Assembly (NCBI GenBank): GCA_907165065.1
Contig: OU015523.1
Coordinates: 16,491,834-16,555,833 of the forward strand
Direction: 5' to 3'
Length of the DNA stretch: 64,000 nucleotides
Source of the DNA: Caprimulgus europaeus
Lineage: Eukaryota; Chordata; Aves; Caprimulgiformes; Caprimulgidae
Shown: positions 1 to 12,600 of the stretch, piece by piece
Numbering within the stretch: position 1 is the stretch's first letter
Layout of the letters: every line of letters starts with the position of its first letter
Position numbers and translations under genes: made by a program
The notes under the pieces: model-generated
Database searches by the model: none
What the model was told of the DNA's origin: nothing
Seen by the model: the letters and a program-made list of their open reading frames with translations, nothing else

Positions 1-1959
1 TCTGTGGCATAGCTTTGTGGAGACTGCTGAACTCATTTCTCTCATCTGGAAGGTTGTCTGTAACCAAAACCCTTTGGTAATACTCGGTAATATTGTGTTG
101 TGGTGTAGTGTAGCAGGGAAAGAATCTGTACAACGGAGGACCAGCTAAAGGCAGCTGCAGAGCCATGAAAGATCTTTAATTCCCAGGACAAAACACCACT
201 GCTGTCCAAGATAATACTTCCAAAATAGTTTGGAGCTGTTTGAGTCATCTAGCCAGACTGGCTGCATAGCACAGACCATAGGAGGGTAAGAACTGCCTAA
301 ATTTATGGGAGACCTCCACCACTGACAGACCACATACTAATGTCCACTAGCTGGAGGACGCTGCACCTCACCTCCTCTTGGAGATACAAACCTCTGTGTA
401 CTGTTTCTCTGCCCACCAGCCCAGGGGCTGGGTCCTGCATGTCTAACTGGTTACCTTATCCCTGCAATATGAGTGAAGGGAAAAAAATGGAAAAAGTCAA
501 AGGGAAAAAAATATCTCAACTCCATTTTGCAGCTAATTATTAATCATATGTGGTTTCCCAGCATTTCCAAAGTAGTTCCTTGATCCCCTCAGGACTGTGC
601 CTTAGCCTTATGAATCAGAAACAAGCGTTTCTCTCTCTTTTGCCACATGTTTTTCCATTCTTTTTTGTCTTTTCCCCTCTCCATCATCATACACCTTCAT
701 TCCTTTCTCTGAACCTTCTTTCTCCAGCTCCTGCTTTCCAGTTTCTGTTTCCTATATCTCCTTCTCTTCCATTATCTCTTTTGCTCCATACTGTTTTCTC
801 TCATATTCCCTCTCTCATAGCTCTACAACAGCAGTGCCCTGACACAGAAAATGTGAAGAATAATACAGCTGCAGCCCCGGCCTATTTAATGAAAGCCTTG
901 AGTATATGGCAAGAACAGCTTTTGAGTCCCTGAGGTAGAGGTAATATTTTGTATTAATATTTGATATCTTATTTAGGATGCTAAATCAGATGCATGAAGT
1001 CTCCCGGGAAGAATTGAATGTGGAGTTCTGTTTAAATGATATAGTGCTAAGCCAGGCTACTGGACCACCCCCACTTGTCTTCCAGCCAGAACTCTCTGAG
1101 CTGCCCTGGTTTCAGATGGAGCACAACCTGCTGTCAATCTGAGAACCAGGGGGAATAGTATTTATGAAGCCCCTGTAATACTTATGTTAAAATTCCCTGC
1201 AACTGTGCCATCCTCCAACTTTTGTTTTGAGTTATTTTTTCTCTGGTGGAGTGCCTAACCCCAAATGCTGAGTCAGATCCCTTCCCACATACCTTAGGGA
1301 AGCAAAGAAGGTGATTGTGCACTTTTTCCTCTTTCTCTCTCTCACACACACACATAGGCAGAGGGACTTCACCCCCTCTCTGCATCCACATATATGTGGC
1401 AGGGGGAATTAAAAAAAACCCCTATCACCCAAAACACATAAAGCCAAAGTGATTTGGCCTCTGTTGAAGATGAAGAGTTCCCAGCCAATCACTGCTTGTG
1501 CTGTCCCTCATACTACTCCCAAAAACCTGCCTTCCAGCAGGTGATTCTGGGACCCTCAGCTCCAGAGCAACCTCATTCTTCCAGATGTGCTCCTGCAGCT
1601 CCCAGGTGAGCTCTTTTTCTCTCCCCTTCCTGAAATCCTGCATCTCAAGGTGGCACTAGCAAAATCCTCTTTCTTTCCCAAGCCTAAAAGCAGGGGGTAG
1701 CTCTGGGCATCTTTTGTTCTCCTCGCACTTTTCTGTACTTGGAGAGGTAGGAGGGAAGGTGGATGCATTCTCTATTTGTCTCTCTTCTACCCCTACCTTG
1801 AAAATTATCTCCTTCTTTCCTGAGAGATGATGGGGTGAGAAAGAGCAAGAACAGGGGCAGAGGCAGAGCCTACCTCTCGCTGGAGCCTTCATTACCTTTC
1901 CTGCCCCAAGAGACAGTCAAGATTGGGGATGATCTGTCCTTCATGCCACAGGCATGGCT
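1..1959. other. Gene-poor stretch, no gene recognised
   Basis: No conserved protein, RNA gene or clear repeat was recognised here. Pyrimidine-rich runs at about 640-800 and 1320-1350 keep some frames open by chance. A short CT/CA microsatellite lies at 1333-1355. Confidence 0.6.
1333..1355. repeat. CT/CA simple repeat
   Basis: A run of CT dinucleotides passes directly into about six CA dinucleotides. It is an ordinary short microsatellite with no gene nearby. Confidence 0.85.
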
Positions 1960-2197
1960 TGTGTTCAAGGGGAGGTTTAACCTGGATATTAGGAAAAATT
2001 TATTTACTGAAAGAGTGGTCAAGTACTGGAACAGGCTGCCCATGGAAGTAGTGGAGTCACGGCCCCCGGAGGTGTTCAAAAAATGTGTAGACGTGGAACT
2101 TCAGGACATGGTTTAGCAGGCACCGTGGTGCTGAGTTGATGGTTGGACTTGATGATCTTAGAGGTCTTTTCCAACCTTAATGATTCTATGATTCTAT
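1960..2197 (+). mobile_element. CR1 LINE, 3' fragment
   Basis: The segment reads as the end of CR1 ORF2 (peptide signature [16 protein letters not shown], then the C-terminal DVELQDMV and a stop), followed by the short CR1 3' UTR. The UTR has the typical GATGATCTTAGAGGTCTTTT stretch and ends in tandem GATTCTAT units. CR1 copies are usually 5'-truncated, as here. The reading frame is a fossil of the reverse-transcriptase ORF and not a host gene. Confidence 0.93.
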
Positions 2198-5100
2198 CAC
2201 AGGTATCAATGCTGCAGGACTTGTAGTCAGACAGGAATCACAAGGCTTACAAAAAATTATTTCTGTGGCCTGGAATTTTAGTCATAAGAAGCTATGATCT
2301 TTGTGTACTGCTTCTTGAAGCTAACATTCCCCTCTATTCTGCCCCTGAGAAGCCCTAGCACAACAGCTTCTCTCTGCGTATCTACTACCCTTCATCTAGG
2401 TGCTTTCCAAAAAATACCATACCTGACTGGGTTCCTTTCTTGAGGATGCAGTATTTCAGGATGAGACCCATCTCAGCAAATGGGGCAGCAGGGGAAGGAA
2501 GGTTACCTGCCCCACAAACACCCAGAAGGGCAGTAACAGGAGTAGCAAGAAAAAAACCCACACTTTTGTTGCCTTCTGGGCTTAGGCAGACTGACAGGCA
2601 CAATGAAATGTGTGGGTGTCACTTGGCAGGTGTGAATTGTTCAGGCAAGCTACAGTACACATATTCAGTTGTTTTAAACTATCTTCATACATCAGACCTC
2701 ACCGCCCCTTATGCAGTTTTATTGCTGCAATCTTTCATTGAAAGGATTAATGTCATCCAGACCTGGCTGCTTTGGCCATTTGCATCAAGGCTGCCAGCCT
2801 CGTAGTTGACATTTCCTCCATGGTCGTTTCTTTTCTGAGTCATTTAGGAGAAGATCAATGCAGGGAAAGGGAAATTCTGGGGCTTTACCCCCCAGCATCG
2901 TTCAGGTGAAGCAGAATCATGTCAGTAAAATGACTTTCTTCTCATACACAGTGCTCTGCCTTGGCTGAGCAGAGAAATCCCACTTGGGGACAGGTTTGGA
3001 GAAGAGGTATAGCCAGAGGTCTGGACACACATCCCTAAAGTCACATATTCTCTTGTTAAAACTCTGAGGCTGACTCACTGCGTGACCCTTGCATGCAAAC
3101 CACCTCCCTTTGCTGGCCTTGTTTTTCTGCCTGTGGGTTAGGGCTGATGGTAGTGACATCGATGTGTGCAAGGTGGGGAGTCTAAACTTACTACCATGAG
3201 CACAAAAATCATTGTTGATGTTGAGCAGTTGCTCGTGTTTGGGTGTAGTGTTTGGCAGAGTGCAGTGTTAGATCTGGCTTCAGACACTCAGAGGATTTTA
3301 TTTTTTTCCTGAGGAGTAATGACCAGCTTTATCTCAAGAATAGATCGCAATAACTTTCCAGTTCTTCTAATTTCCTCATGGAAATAACATGAATATTTTC
3401 TCACTCCAGAGCTAGCACTTCCTTCTTTCTCATTCATTGCTGGCCCTGTGTTTCCTCACCTGGCTACACAGAAGCAATTATCTTTCTCAGGCTGCCTGCC
3501 AGCACAGTTAACCTACCAGCTCTTCAGCAGAACCATTACACTTTTGGGGAAGCAAAAAACCACAGCCACCATGGACACCCAGCCCTGTCCCCCTGATCCA
3601 CGCAGTGTGCATGCACAGTTGCTCCCCGCACACGTGAATTACGTCCTCCCCACAATTAACCATTTTTTTCACGGCTTCTTATTTGGTTTTTTTCACCTCA
3701 GGGCTGTGAAACAGAGTGGCACCTTGTTCTACGTGCATCCTTGTCTCTCTGAGTATTTAAGCAAGCCAGAGGATGCTGGCCTCACTACAACAAGCACAGA
3801 CCTGAAGGCTCTGCAGAGCTGTGTTACTGCCAGACAGCCTCTCTACAGCACTGTTCCCTGGCTCCCAAGGGCACATTTTCTTCCCGATATAAAATACTCT
3901 GTTCTTCATGTCCCTCTCTTGGCTACCACTCCCAGTCCTATTTTGGTCATATACATTTGTGCTATAAATGGTCTCCTAAAATCAGAATTTATCAACATTG
4001 GCTCTGGGCTACTTTTATTGCATCAAAGGTGCATTGACGTTGTTCCATCTAATTTACTTCTTTTTGGCTTTTTTTTCAGCAAATTGGTCAGAGGGACACA
4101 GTAATAAGCAAAAATTCAAAAATAGATCTCTGATAATAACCTTCTACCCCTAAAATTGTCTTGCTTTTCAGAGCTAGGAGTTCAGCACTTCCCCTACAAC
4201 TTCAACTTTAGAAATTACTTGGTTTTGATTTTCCCAGTGGCCATCAGATACTTTAGTATTGGCTCTCTGAACCACTCAGTGTACGTTTAGCAGGGAAGGT
4301 AAGGAAGAAAGCGGCTGATAGTCACCTCCACTGATTCTTTTGGTTTTTAGCTAATTTCAGTGCAGTTGAATATTGCTCCAATCAGTTCTGTAGGGGAACA
4401 TGTCCCCTAACTAGGCTGTCATATCCTCTGCTTCAGGTTGTAGAAGTAAATACATGAGATGCTGGAAGTCTGTCTGTGGCCCCCAGAGTCCAGAGAGCAG
4501 TGTAGCTTTTCAGAGGTGGCAATGCAGGTTTGCATTTGCATCCCTATCCCCAGGTCAATCAGCCATACACACTGGCAAGGTCTAATCTGGCTCTGTTTGG
4601 CAGATCTAGCAGATCATCTCAGTGAAGCAGAGGGTAACTGGTGCTTCAAAGCAGAAGTTTCCTCTTGGGAAGTGTCGAGCACTATGAACAGACAGCAAAG
4701 GCAGTGATTCTGTTAGCTGCACACACCACCACCTGCACTGCTTCCTTTCTTCACCCCAGGTTTGGAGGACTGTTTGTGGGGAGAAGCATGTCTTTTTGAT
4801 ATATCATGCAGTGCCCTGCATTGCTCTGCCTTTGCCTTTGTACAAACACATTGCAAACTTGTTCAGGCTGCGAGCTCTTCCCGCTAGCTGTCCCTTTGGC
4901 TGCACACCTCCCCTTCCCCGCCATGCCTGTGTGCTTCCACCTACAAAAATTAAAAAAGGAAGGGTATTTTTTCTTTTCCCACTTCTGAAGTATGGTTCAG
5001 AGCTTCCTGGGGTTTCATCCAGAGTCATAGTAAATCAACTTCAAAGATACTCCCCTAACTGCTCCATCCCATAATCTTCACGTCTCCCTTCCCCACCCAG

Positions 5101-6040
5101 TCCAAACTGCTCTTGCCATTTTGCCAGTAGTTTGTCTTCAGTTGCAGTTAGTAACAACAAAGCTCTTCCACATTGCCAGCCTTTTTAGTTTTATTAGCCA
5201 GCCCACCCTGCTGTTTTTGTTTTGAGATTTTTCCCCTACAAGCTTCTCTCTCTTCTCTGCAGACTGTGGTGGAAGTGTTTGGGGTTTAGCTTTGGACTGA
5301 GGTCCAGGAGGCTTTAGGCTGTCAGCCATTTAATACATCAAATGGAGAAGGTCCTGCTGAATCCTGTGCAACCACCCACTGGACAAACAAAATGTACAAC
5401 AAAAATCACCTGAGGTCCATTCACCCGCTTACGATTCTTCTTAGGGCCTGATTCATCCTCTCTACTAATTGATCCATCCAGTGATAATCAAAAGACATTT
5501 GAACAGCTTTTCTTGGGGGAGGAAAGCCTGGAAGTAGTCCTCTAGTCCATTAGAGTTTCTCAGAAATGTTTAACCAAGTCTTGCAGAGCTCTTTCTGCTG
5601 TAGTGCTTCGTCATGGAGCTCCCTCTGGCCATCAGGTCATATTATCACAGATAATCAGAGTGTATCAGTTTCATGCAAAGCTCAGCCAGACAAGCAAGAC
5701 AAGACAGTCTCCAATGCACCACGAATCTCTCACTCACATCACACAGCATTTTGCTTTTAGCAAGACCACCCTGTCACAGCATATAATGTATAGTACCCAT
5801 CTTACAGGGCAGCAGTGAAAATCACGTTGTAGGCCTATTTATTTTTTTTTATCCTTACTCTGAATCTGAACATCTCAGTGTCTATGTTTCTGTGTTTGTT
5901 TTAGGGGTTTTTTTCACCATCATGCCTTGGAAAACACTTTCTTCTGCTCAATAATACCAGACCATGGAGTTTTTCAGGCTGCAGCAGGGGAGGAACCAGC
6001 ATGCCACAGTACAGATAATCACAAGGTAAGGAAATACAGC
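2198..6040. other. Gene-poor stretch with one long unassigned open frame
   Basis: No gene was recognised. The longest open frame is 3448-4104 (+, 218 codons). It shows no recognisable domain, signal or splice context and is treated as chance. The rest is unremarkable, moderately AT-rich sequence. Confidence 0.5.
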
Positions 6041-6129
6041 CAGGAACCAACACAGATTGCAAGAGGTTTCTTGCTCAAAGGGACGTCATATGGAGGAACA
6101 GGGTGAACCTGCATCCAGCTTCTTCTCCA

Positions 6130-7125
6130 TCTTTCAGACTGCAGTGAGCAAGGAAAGATCATGGGGGATGACAGTGACATGGTGGGTTGTTACTCCACAA
6201 GTGGAGCCACAGTCATGGATGAGTTACAGATTGTTTAGGAAGGACAGGCAGGGGAGAAGAGGACAGGGAGTTCAGTCCTATGTAAAGGAGCTCCTTGACT
6301 GCTCAGATCTGCAATTAAATGGTCAGTCTCTGAATCAAGGTCAGCAGAGAAAGAAACATGGAGAGGTTGTATTAGGGTTCCATCACAAACCACCTGACCA
6401 AGAGGAGGATGTGAATGAGGCTTCCTAAAAACAGGCAACAGAAATCTCCCTACTGCAAGCCCTGATCCTTACAGGGGTTATCAACCACCCAGGCATCTGC
6501 TGGCAGGGCAACAGGAAACTCAGGAATTTCCTAGGAAGCTCAAAATGCAACAGGGACAAAGCAACGTTCTCCTTCCTGCTGACAAATGGAGGAAAATGGT
6601 GGTGAATGTGGCCACAGAGAGTAGTTTGGACCACAGTAACCGTACAATAGTTGACTTTAAGATTTAGAGGATGGCTGGGAAGGTAAATAGCAGTTAATAA
6701 CTCTGGACTTTCACAGAGAAAACTTTGCCTTTTTTTAAACTTTCTGGGCAGAATCATTTGAGAAGCTGCCATGAAGGGTTAAGATACCCAGAAAGGCTGA
6801 CTGATTCTTAAAGCAAAATTACTGAGAGCTTAGGAGCAGTCTCATTGGGCAGGAAGACTGGGTATTTCAGCATAAGGCCCTTTTGGATAAGGCATTTCTC
6901 AATGAATTAAGATGCAAAAGGAGAGCACACAGGCAGTGGAGACAAGGATAGACATCAAAGGAGGAGTATAGAACCATTTCTTGGATCCTTGGGGATGAAA
7001 TAATGAAGACCAAAGCAAACAAGGAACAGAGCAAGAGAGATTGGAAACCTCAGCAAGAAATGTGCAGATGGGATTCATTTTAAGAAGTCAAGGCTAAAAT
7101 ATTGCTAGCACATACTCAGCAAATA
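6130..7125 (+). mobile_element. Old CR1 LINE, endonuclease part of ORF2 (decayed)
   Basis: The frame open over 6057-6428 contains SYRLFRKDRQGRRGQG, then YVKELLDCSDL and later HHKPPDQEEDVNEA. These match the apurinic endonuclease region of avian CR1 ORF2, in which a GYxLFRRDRxGRRGGGVALYV motif is followed by YRPPDQEEEVDEA. Past the stop at 6426 the DNA still follows the CR1 consensus, for example GAGATGCAAAAGGA-like, CAGGCAGTGGA-like and GGAGGAGTATAGAA segments, out to about 7125. Stops and frameshifts interrupt it, so it is dead. Both ends are approximate. Unlike the other CR1 pieces in the window, which are 3' ends, this is an internal/5' part and looks older. Confidence 0.75.
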
Positions 7126-8974
7126 GAAGGTATGTGAAATGTTTCTGCTAACAGCATAGGTCCTAGGGAGAGGAAGCACCAACTAAACAGAAGGTTTTAA
7201 TATAAAAATGTGCTGAAAACAGTTCTTGTTGCTTTGGGCGCTTAACAAAAACGGGGAACAATCTGACTCTGGCAAGAGTTTACATCAGCTGTTTACTTGT
7301 AGCACTTCTGGCAATTTCTGGAACTGGAAATCAGAGAAAAATGATGAGACCAGCCAGAGGACTAGAAGGTCAAATTTACAGCAAGTATTACAGAAGTTAA
7401 ATCTATATCTATGGGATAATAGATGACCAAAAGGGAACACAGCTATTCATCAATAGCTAAAGGGCAAGGATGGTAAGGAGGCAGGGAGACAAGCTGGCAT
7501 AAGTAGGAGCAAAAATAGATATTTCCAGCTTGGTGTCAGGGAAGTTACATGGTCAAAGTTGCACTGGGTCATGGAAAAGTTTCCTGTGGGCAGAGATGGA
7601 AGCTTTCTCTACTTGGTTTCATTTGTATGGTGGCCTCGGTGCTGGAAAACACAGTGTGATCCGTGTCAGCAGTGGGCGGGAGTTTTTGGAGCCAAGATGT
7701 GAGAGGAGCAAGGAGAAAATGGTGTCAGGTGCTAAGAAGGGAAGTGCCACCACGTTTGATTGCACTGGGTTTCTACCTGCCATACATTCTTCTACCTCCA
7801 CCTGAACCAAAATATCCACCAGGAATTGCTGCAAGAGATCAAGGTTTCACTCAGAATAGAAGCCTGATTTCTCATAATCCTTATTTTTTGGCCTTATTGA
7901 GACAGAACTGACTTCCCCTACCTAGAACAGCACAGCACAGCAGGAGCTACAAGCATTTCCCATGGACCCACTTCCTATCTCCAGGCAAGAGTGTTAGTCA
8001 AGCCACTCAGTTCCTTAGCAGTAAAGTCCTATTCAGTCAGATAAAAGGGACACAAACATAATTTGGATTAAGGTGTTGGAAAGGAGTGCAGAAAGGATGA
8101 TGGATGTCTGGAGGAAGTGAATCTGCCCTCACTGAGGGCCATTTGGGGAGGAAAAATCAAAGTGGGGCCACATAGATGTAGATCCCTGGAGCAGAGACCT
8201 GCCCATCTCAGGTGAACTGAGGGTAGGTAGGGGCTGCATCATGGTGCCCCAACTAACTTTTTGCATCCTACCTCCTGTCTCTTCCACAATGGGCCTGTGA
8301 CTGCAGATTTAACTCTTAACACACACTTCAGAGAGAAGTGGCAGCTCTGGGCAATTGCAGTCTGTTCAACTGGAAAGCTGCCCTGTCCATGTGATGGCAA
8401 AAGGCATGAGATTCCCCCATCTCTCCTGGCCGGTTCACACCTTGCAGTGCCCTAAATGGGCACCGAGCTGCCAAGAGAGGAATCCCTCACTCGCCCCTGA
8501 CAGCTGCCGAGGCGTTAGAAGAGCCCTTGGTAATGATGTGTATGCTTTGCTCTGTCAACACGAAGATTTGTCCCCCTGCTACCCTCCCCAAGCTCACCCT
8601 GTGGCTGGATTTCAGCCAGCAGAAGCCCTTTAGAAAATGGAAATGGATGCATCTTTCACAGTCATTAGTGTGGATCGTGCTAATGGGATGTCATGATAAA
8701 TACTGACAGTTAGCTGAGGGCAGCAGCGTTCACTGCGAGACTCCAAATGAGAGGGCAGCAGATGCTACAAGAAGCTCAAAGCATGCCGGTGGAGGGGGAG
8801 GATGCAGCGGGAAGGCAAAGGCAAGCTGACGGGCAGGCAGGCTGGTGATGAGATAACAGAGCTCGCTGCTTCAAGGTCACCGGCCTGAGAGCAGTCCCGG
8901 GTGCTAGCAGTGCTGCAAACGGAGACCAAGGGGGGAAAGGCCCTGACACGAATGGGGATTTGCATATTGGCTTT
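7126..8974. other. Gene-poor stretch, no gene recognised
   Basis: No conserved coding sequence was recognised. The first few hundred bases could be further decayed CR1, but I could not align them. The 8640-8770 part is free of obvious repeats and reads like unique sequence. Confidence 0.45.
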
Positions 8975-9218
8975 AAACTGGAAGAGGGTAGGTTTATATT
9001 AGGTATTAGGAAGAAATTATTTCCTGTGAGGGTGGTGAGACACTGGCACAGGTTGCCCAGAGAAGCTGTGGCTGCCCCCTCCCTGGAAGTGTTCAAGGCC
9101 AGGCTGGATGAGGCTTTGAGCAACCTGGTCTAGTGGGAGGTGTCCCTGCTGATGGCAGGGGGGTTGGAACTAGGTGAGCTTTAAGGTCCCTTCCAACCCA
9201 GACCATTCTATGATTTTA
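8975..9218 (+). mobile_element. CR1 LINE, 3' fragment
   Basis: This is a 5'-truncated CR1. It begins in the end of ORF2 (equivalent to RHWHRLPREAVAAPSLEVFKA), then carries GATGAGGCTTTGAGCAACCT and GGGGTTGGAACTAGG. It ends with CCTTCCAACCC and an imperfect ATTCTATGATT tail. It belongs to the same subtype as the copies at 28763 and 36584, which share the CCTGGTCTA-GTGG segment. Confidence 0.93.
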
Positions 9219-9286
9219 TATTAGAAAGGCAAGATGCAGCTGAAACCTCAGGAGGATCCCATGTTACAGCAGATATTAGCATATGT

Positions 9287-9343
9287 GGGGAGCCTGGGGA
9301 GGGCAGGGCAGGGGGCTGCAGGGCAGGAGGGGGCTAGGGGCAG
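9287..9343 (+). other. G-rich tract, possible G-quadruplex
   Basis: Seven or more runs of three to five G are separated by loops of one to six bases on the + strand. The spacing satisfies the usual four-run G-quadruplex pattern. It lies just downstream of a CR1 end and is not near any promoter seen here. Confidence 0.55.
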
Positions 9344-9660
9344 GATCACATAGGTGCTCCTGAGCACCTCTAGCAAGGATAGTTTCAGGGAAGAGATGAG
9401 ATGATGATGGTCTGAGGAGAGGATTACTTGACTTGCACTATCATTTGAGCTCACATGCACATAAAAAAGAATGAGCTTAGAGGTTTGGTACCTCAGGGAA
9501 CTGACCAGCATAACTATAGTTAGATAATTATACCATTAAAACTATGCTAATAATACTAAGGCTGGTCATTAATTTTTTAACAAACCAGTGTTTCATTGGA
9601 AAATACCAACTGATTTTATCAAAGATGAACTTTTCTCAAGGACAAGCACATTTCAACTTA

Positions 9661-9690
9661 AAAAAAAAAAAAAAAGAGAAAAAGAAAGAG
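9661..9690. repeat. A-rich simple repeat
   Basis: Fifteen A are followed by GA-rich sequence. It could be the tail of an old retroposed copy, but no recognisable element precedes it. Confidence 0.8.
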
Positions 9691-12600
9691 ACAGTAAGAG
9701 TCAGAACACACACTTATCACAGTGAAGTGTTTTCAGGACATTTCTCCTGAAGAAGGATTTCCAGGTAAATGTCCATCCATGAATCAGATAGTCACAGGGC
9801 CTCAAATTGTGGATCCTCTACCCATAACAGACACTGATCAGCAGGCTGCTAAGGAACTCTTCCTGACCTCTCTGATTTTTTTTCCCTGAAAAATCGCAAA
9901 AGAATCTGATTTTCATTCTGCTGCAGATCAGAAAACAGTTTTTGCATCCTGAAGTCTGGTAAGGAAGGAAAAACTAGTTCATTCTCTGCTCTTAGTATAA
10001 TTCACCCTCAGGGAAATGTTGTTCTAGAATAAAAGCATTTTCTTATTTTGCAGTAATTACTCTTATTCCAGAATAGATTATGTACACGAGAGAGTTAAAA
10101 TAACACAGCTAGAGCAGTAACTGTTATTCTATTGCCACAGTGCTCAACCTCCCAGTATACTTGAGCTTTAAAGGGCACAAAAGTAAATGTGTGCTTTTCT
10201 TCTTATTGAGAGTATTAGCTCTCCATAGGTCAATGTTGCATGTAGATGCCCTATTGACAAGATTAGTCCTGCCTGACAAAATTAGACCTGAAAAGACAGG
10301 TGAAGGATGAACTGGGGCTTGTTTGAGGAGCTAACACCAACTTTACTTGTGAAGCAGCAGCAGCAGCATGCAGTATTGGTGTGCACAAGTACGGACACAC
10401 CTGTGTGCACACATACATGGAGCCTTTGTACATTCATGCTGATTTCATGTCCCTGGCCTCATCCTTGGCTGATTCAGAGATGGGAAGTGCAGAAATAAAA
10501 AGGAGGCATTTCATTGCCAATGAGACTGAAATAGGAGGGGATATGAGGTGCATGTGGTGTCAGCACATGACTTTACATCCACCCATCATTTTTCTCCCAA
10601 TATTTCTCACTGGAAGTAGCTCCAAAGGCATCACAATAATGACTATTGGCAGGATTTGTGTGGGCGAGGTGCCAAGAACCAAGCAAGCCCAAAGTCTGAA
10701 TTGCCATTTGAGTCGCCCACGCAGAGTGGCCTCTTCAGTGCTGAGGTGAGGTCAACAGATGGAGGAGGATGGAGAGGAAGGGAATTCCATATCGGTGCTC
10801 ATGAGCTCATCCCATTTCTTTGCACAGAGAGTATTTCCACCTGTTTCAGATTGGGTGGGACTGCCTCTTGTTCCTAAAGGCAGCCCATCAGCATGAAGAT
10901 AACCCACGCAGAGGATTGTCCAGGGGTCTGAAGGCTTTCTGAGCCCTCTTATGACATTGTCACATCACATTGTCCCAGCACCAATTTGTGATGCTCTGTT
11001 TCAGGCTGGAAAGAGTTTCATGTTGCAAAAAATACTTAATTTGCCATACATTACAAGCACTCAAAAATGACAGTTTACAGGTTGAGATGCCTTTAACAAA
11101 AAGCCCAGCACAGTGGCCTTCGCATGTGCTAGTGTAGCACAATATATCAATCACCAAGAGCCCTTAGTACTTCTACAGACCCTTACATTTGCATCCTGTT
11201 GTCCTGTTCAAGCCCTGGTTTCACCCACGGACACACACTTCTCCACTGCTGATTGACATGGAAAGAGCATGTCTTGGCATCCAGCTCTTTTGGTTTTTTA
11301 CCATGCCACTCAGCACAGCTGTAATCACCTTGGCCTGAACAGTGCTAAGGAGATCTCCAGAAAGCAAGTGAGGAACACTAAATGCACCGAATCAGTAATG
11401 TCCAAGCCGTCTGCCAAGCAGAAATCTAAGCAGGACTACATTGGAGTGGTGGAAGCTGTTTATGTTGAGGGAAAGATTACAGGCTTAGAGAAACCACACT
11501 GCAAAGCAAACTGCACACTGTGTACTTCTCTGCCTTGGCAAATTCTGCTCTGTCATTAACAGATTCAGATCTCCCATGAGGGAAGGCTCTATCCAGACTC
11601 AGCTACACAGCTCCACAAGGCTGGTGTCACTACTTTACATAGTCAAAAGGACACATATGCACAAGAAGATTGGATGAACAAACATCTAAGTGCATACCAG
11701 CAAAGACCAGCATGCATCTTTCTGTGTGTCCATACGCCATAGCACAGAGTGATCAAAAGCTTTCTGAGATCTCTTTACACACTTTTGTTGGAGGATGCAT
11801 GAGGCTGTCTTGGAGAATCCATAGGGATTCATGGCTGCCTCTCATTCAAAGACCAAAAGTCACAACTGGAGCTGTTACCCAGATCAGAACACTGCCACAT
11901 CAAGAGAAATGTCCCATTTGACCTCCAAGCCTTTGTCTTCCATACAGGACTTCACAGCTGCGACTCGACCAAGCTGCAGGCATGGTCAGATTCACACCAA
12001 AGCACAAACCCAGCGTGAGGTGGGGGACCAAGCACAGAAAGTCCTGCTTGGCCACCAGATGTTGCACAGATGCAGCACTAGATGTTGCAGAGGGCAGCAC
12101 TGCCCTGGCATTCGCCTCCTTCCTGCCTGGATGGATGGACTCTGCCCCCACGTGTCCAGTGCCAGGAGGGGAGCCAGCCCTGGGGACACGCACAAGGGAC
12201 AGCCATTGTGTGTCTCCAGGACAAGCCCATACTGTGTGAGGCAGGTTCCAGCCTGTGCAAGCAGTGCTATTTGACCCTGACGCGGACCATTCATTCCCCT
12301 CATACAAAAGAAAGTCTTGTTTAATTCGATGTCGATGAAAGACGCGGAGCAGAGAGAAGCTCGGAAACAGAAGCCACTTTCTCATCTAGCCGAGGAGCTG
12401 GGTGACAACTGCCCTCTGTTCTCCACCCCCAGCCTCCCTCCGCCTCCCAAAGGGAACAGACAAAGGATGTGTCACAATCCGCTTTTGGAAAAAGGAGGAC
12501 TTGACATTGCTGTCAGTGCAGCAGTGGGGGAAAGCAGGGCCCTTCACATCCTTCTGGACATGAGATTAATATTGGCTGTTGGGAGTGGTGGCACGGGGAG

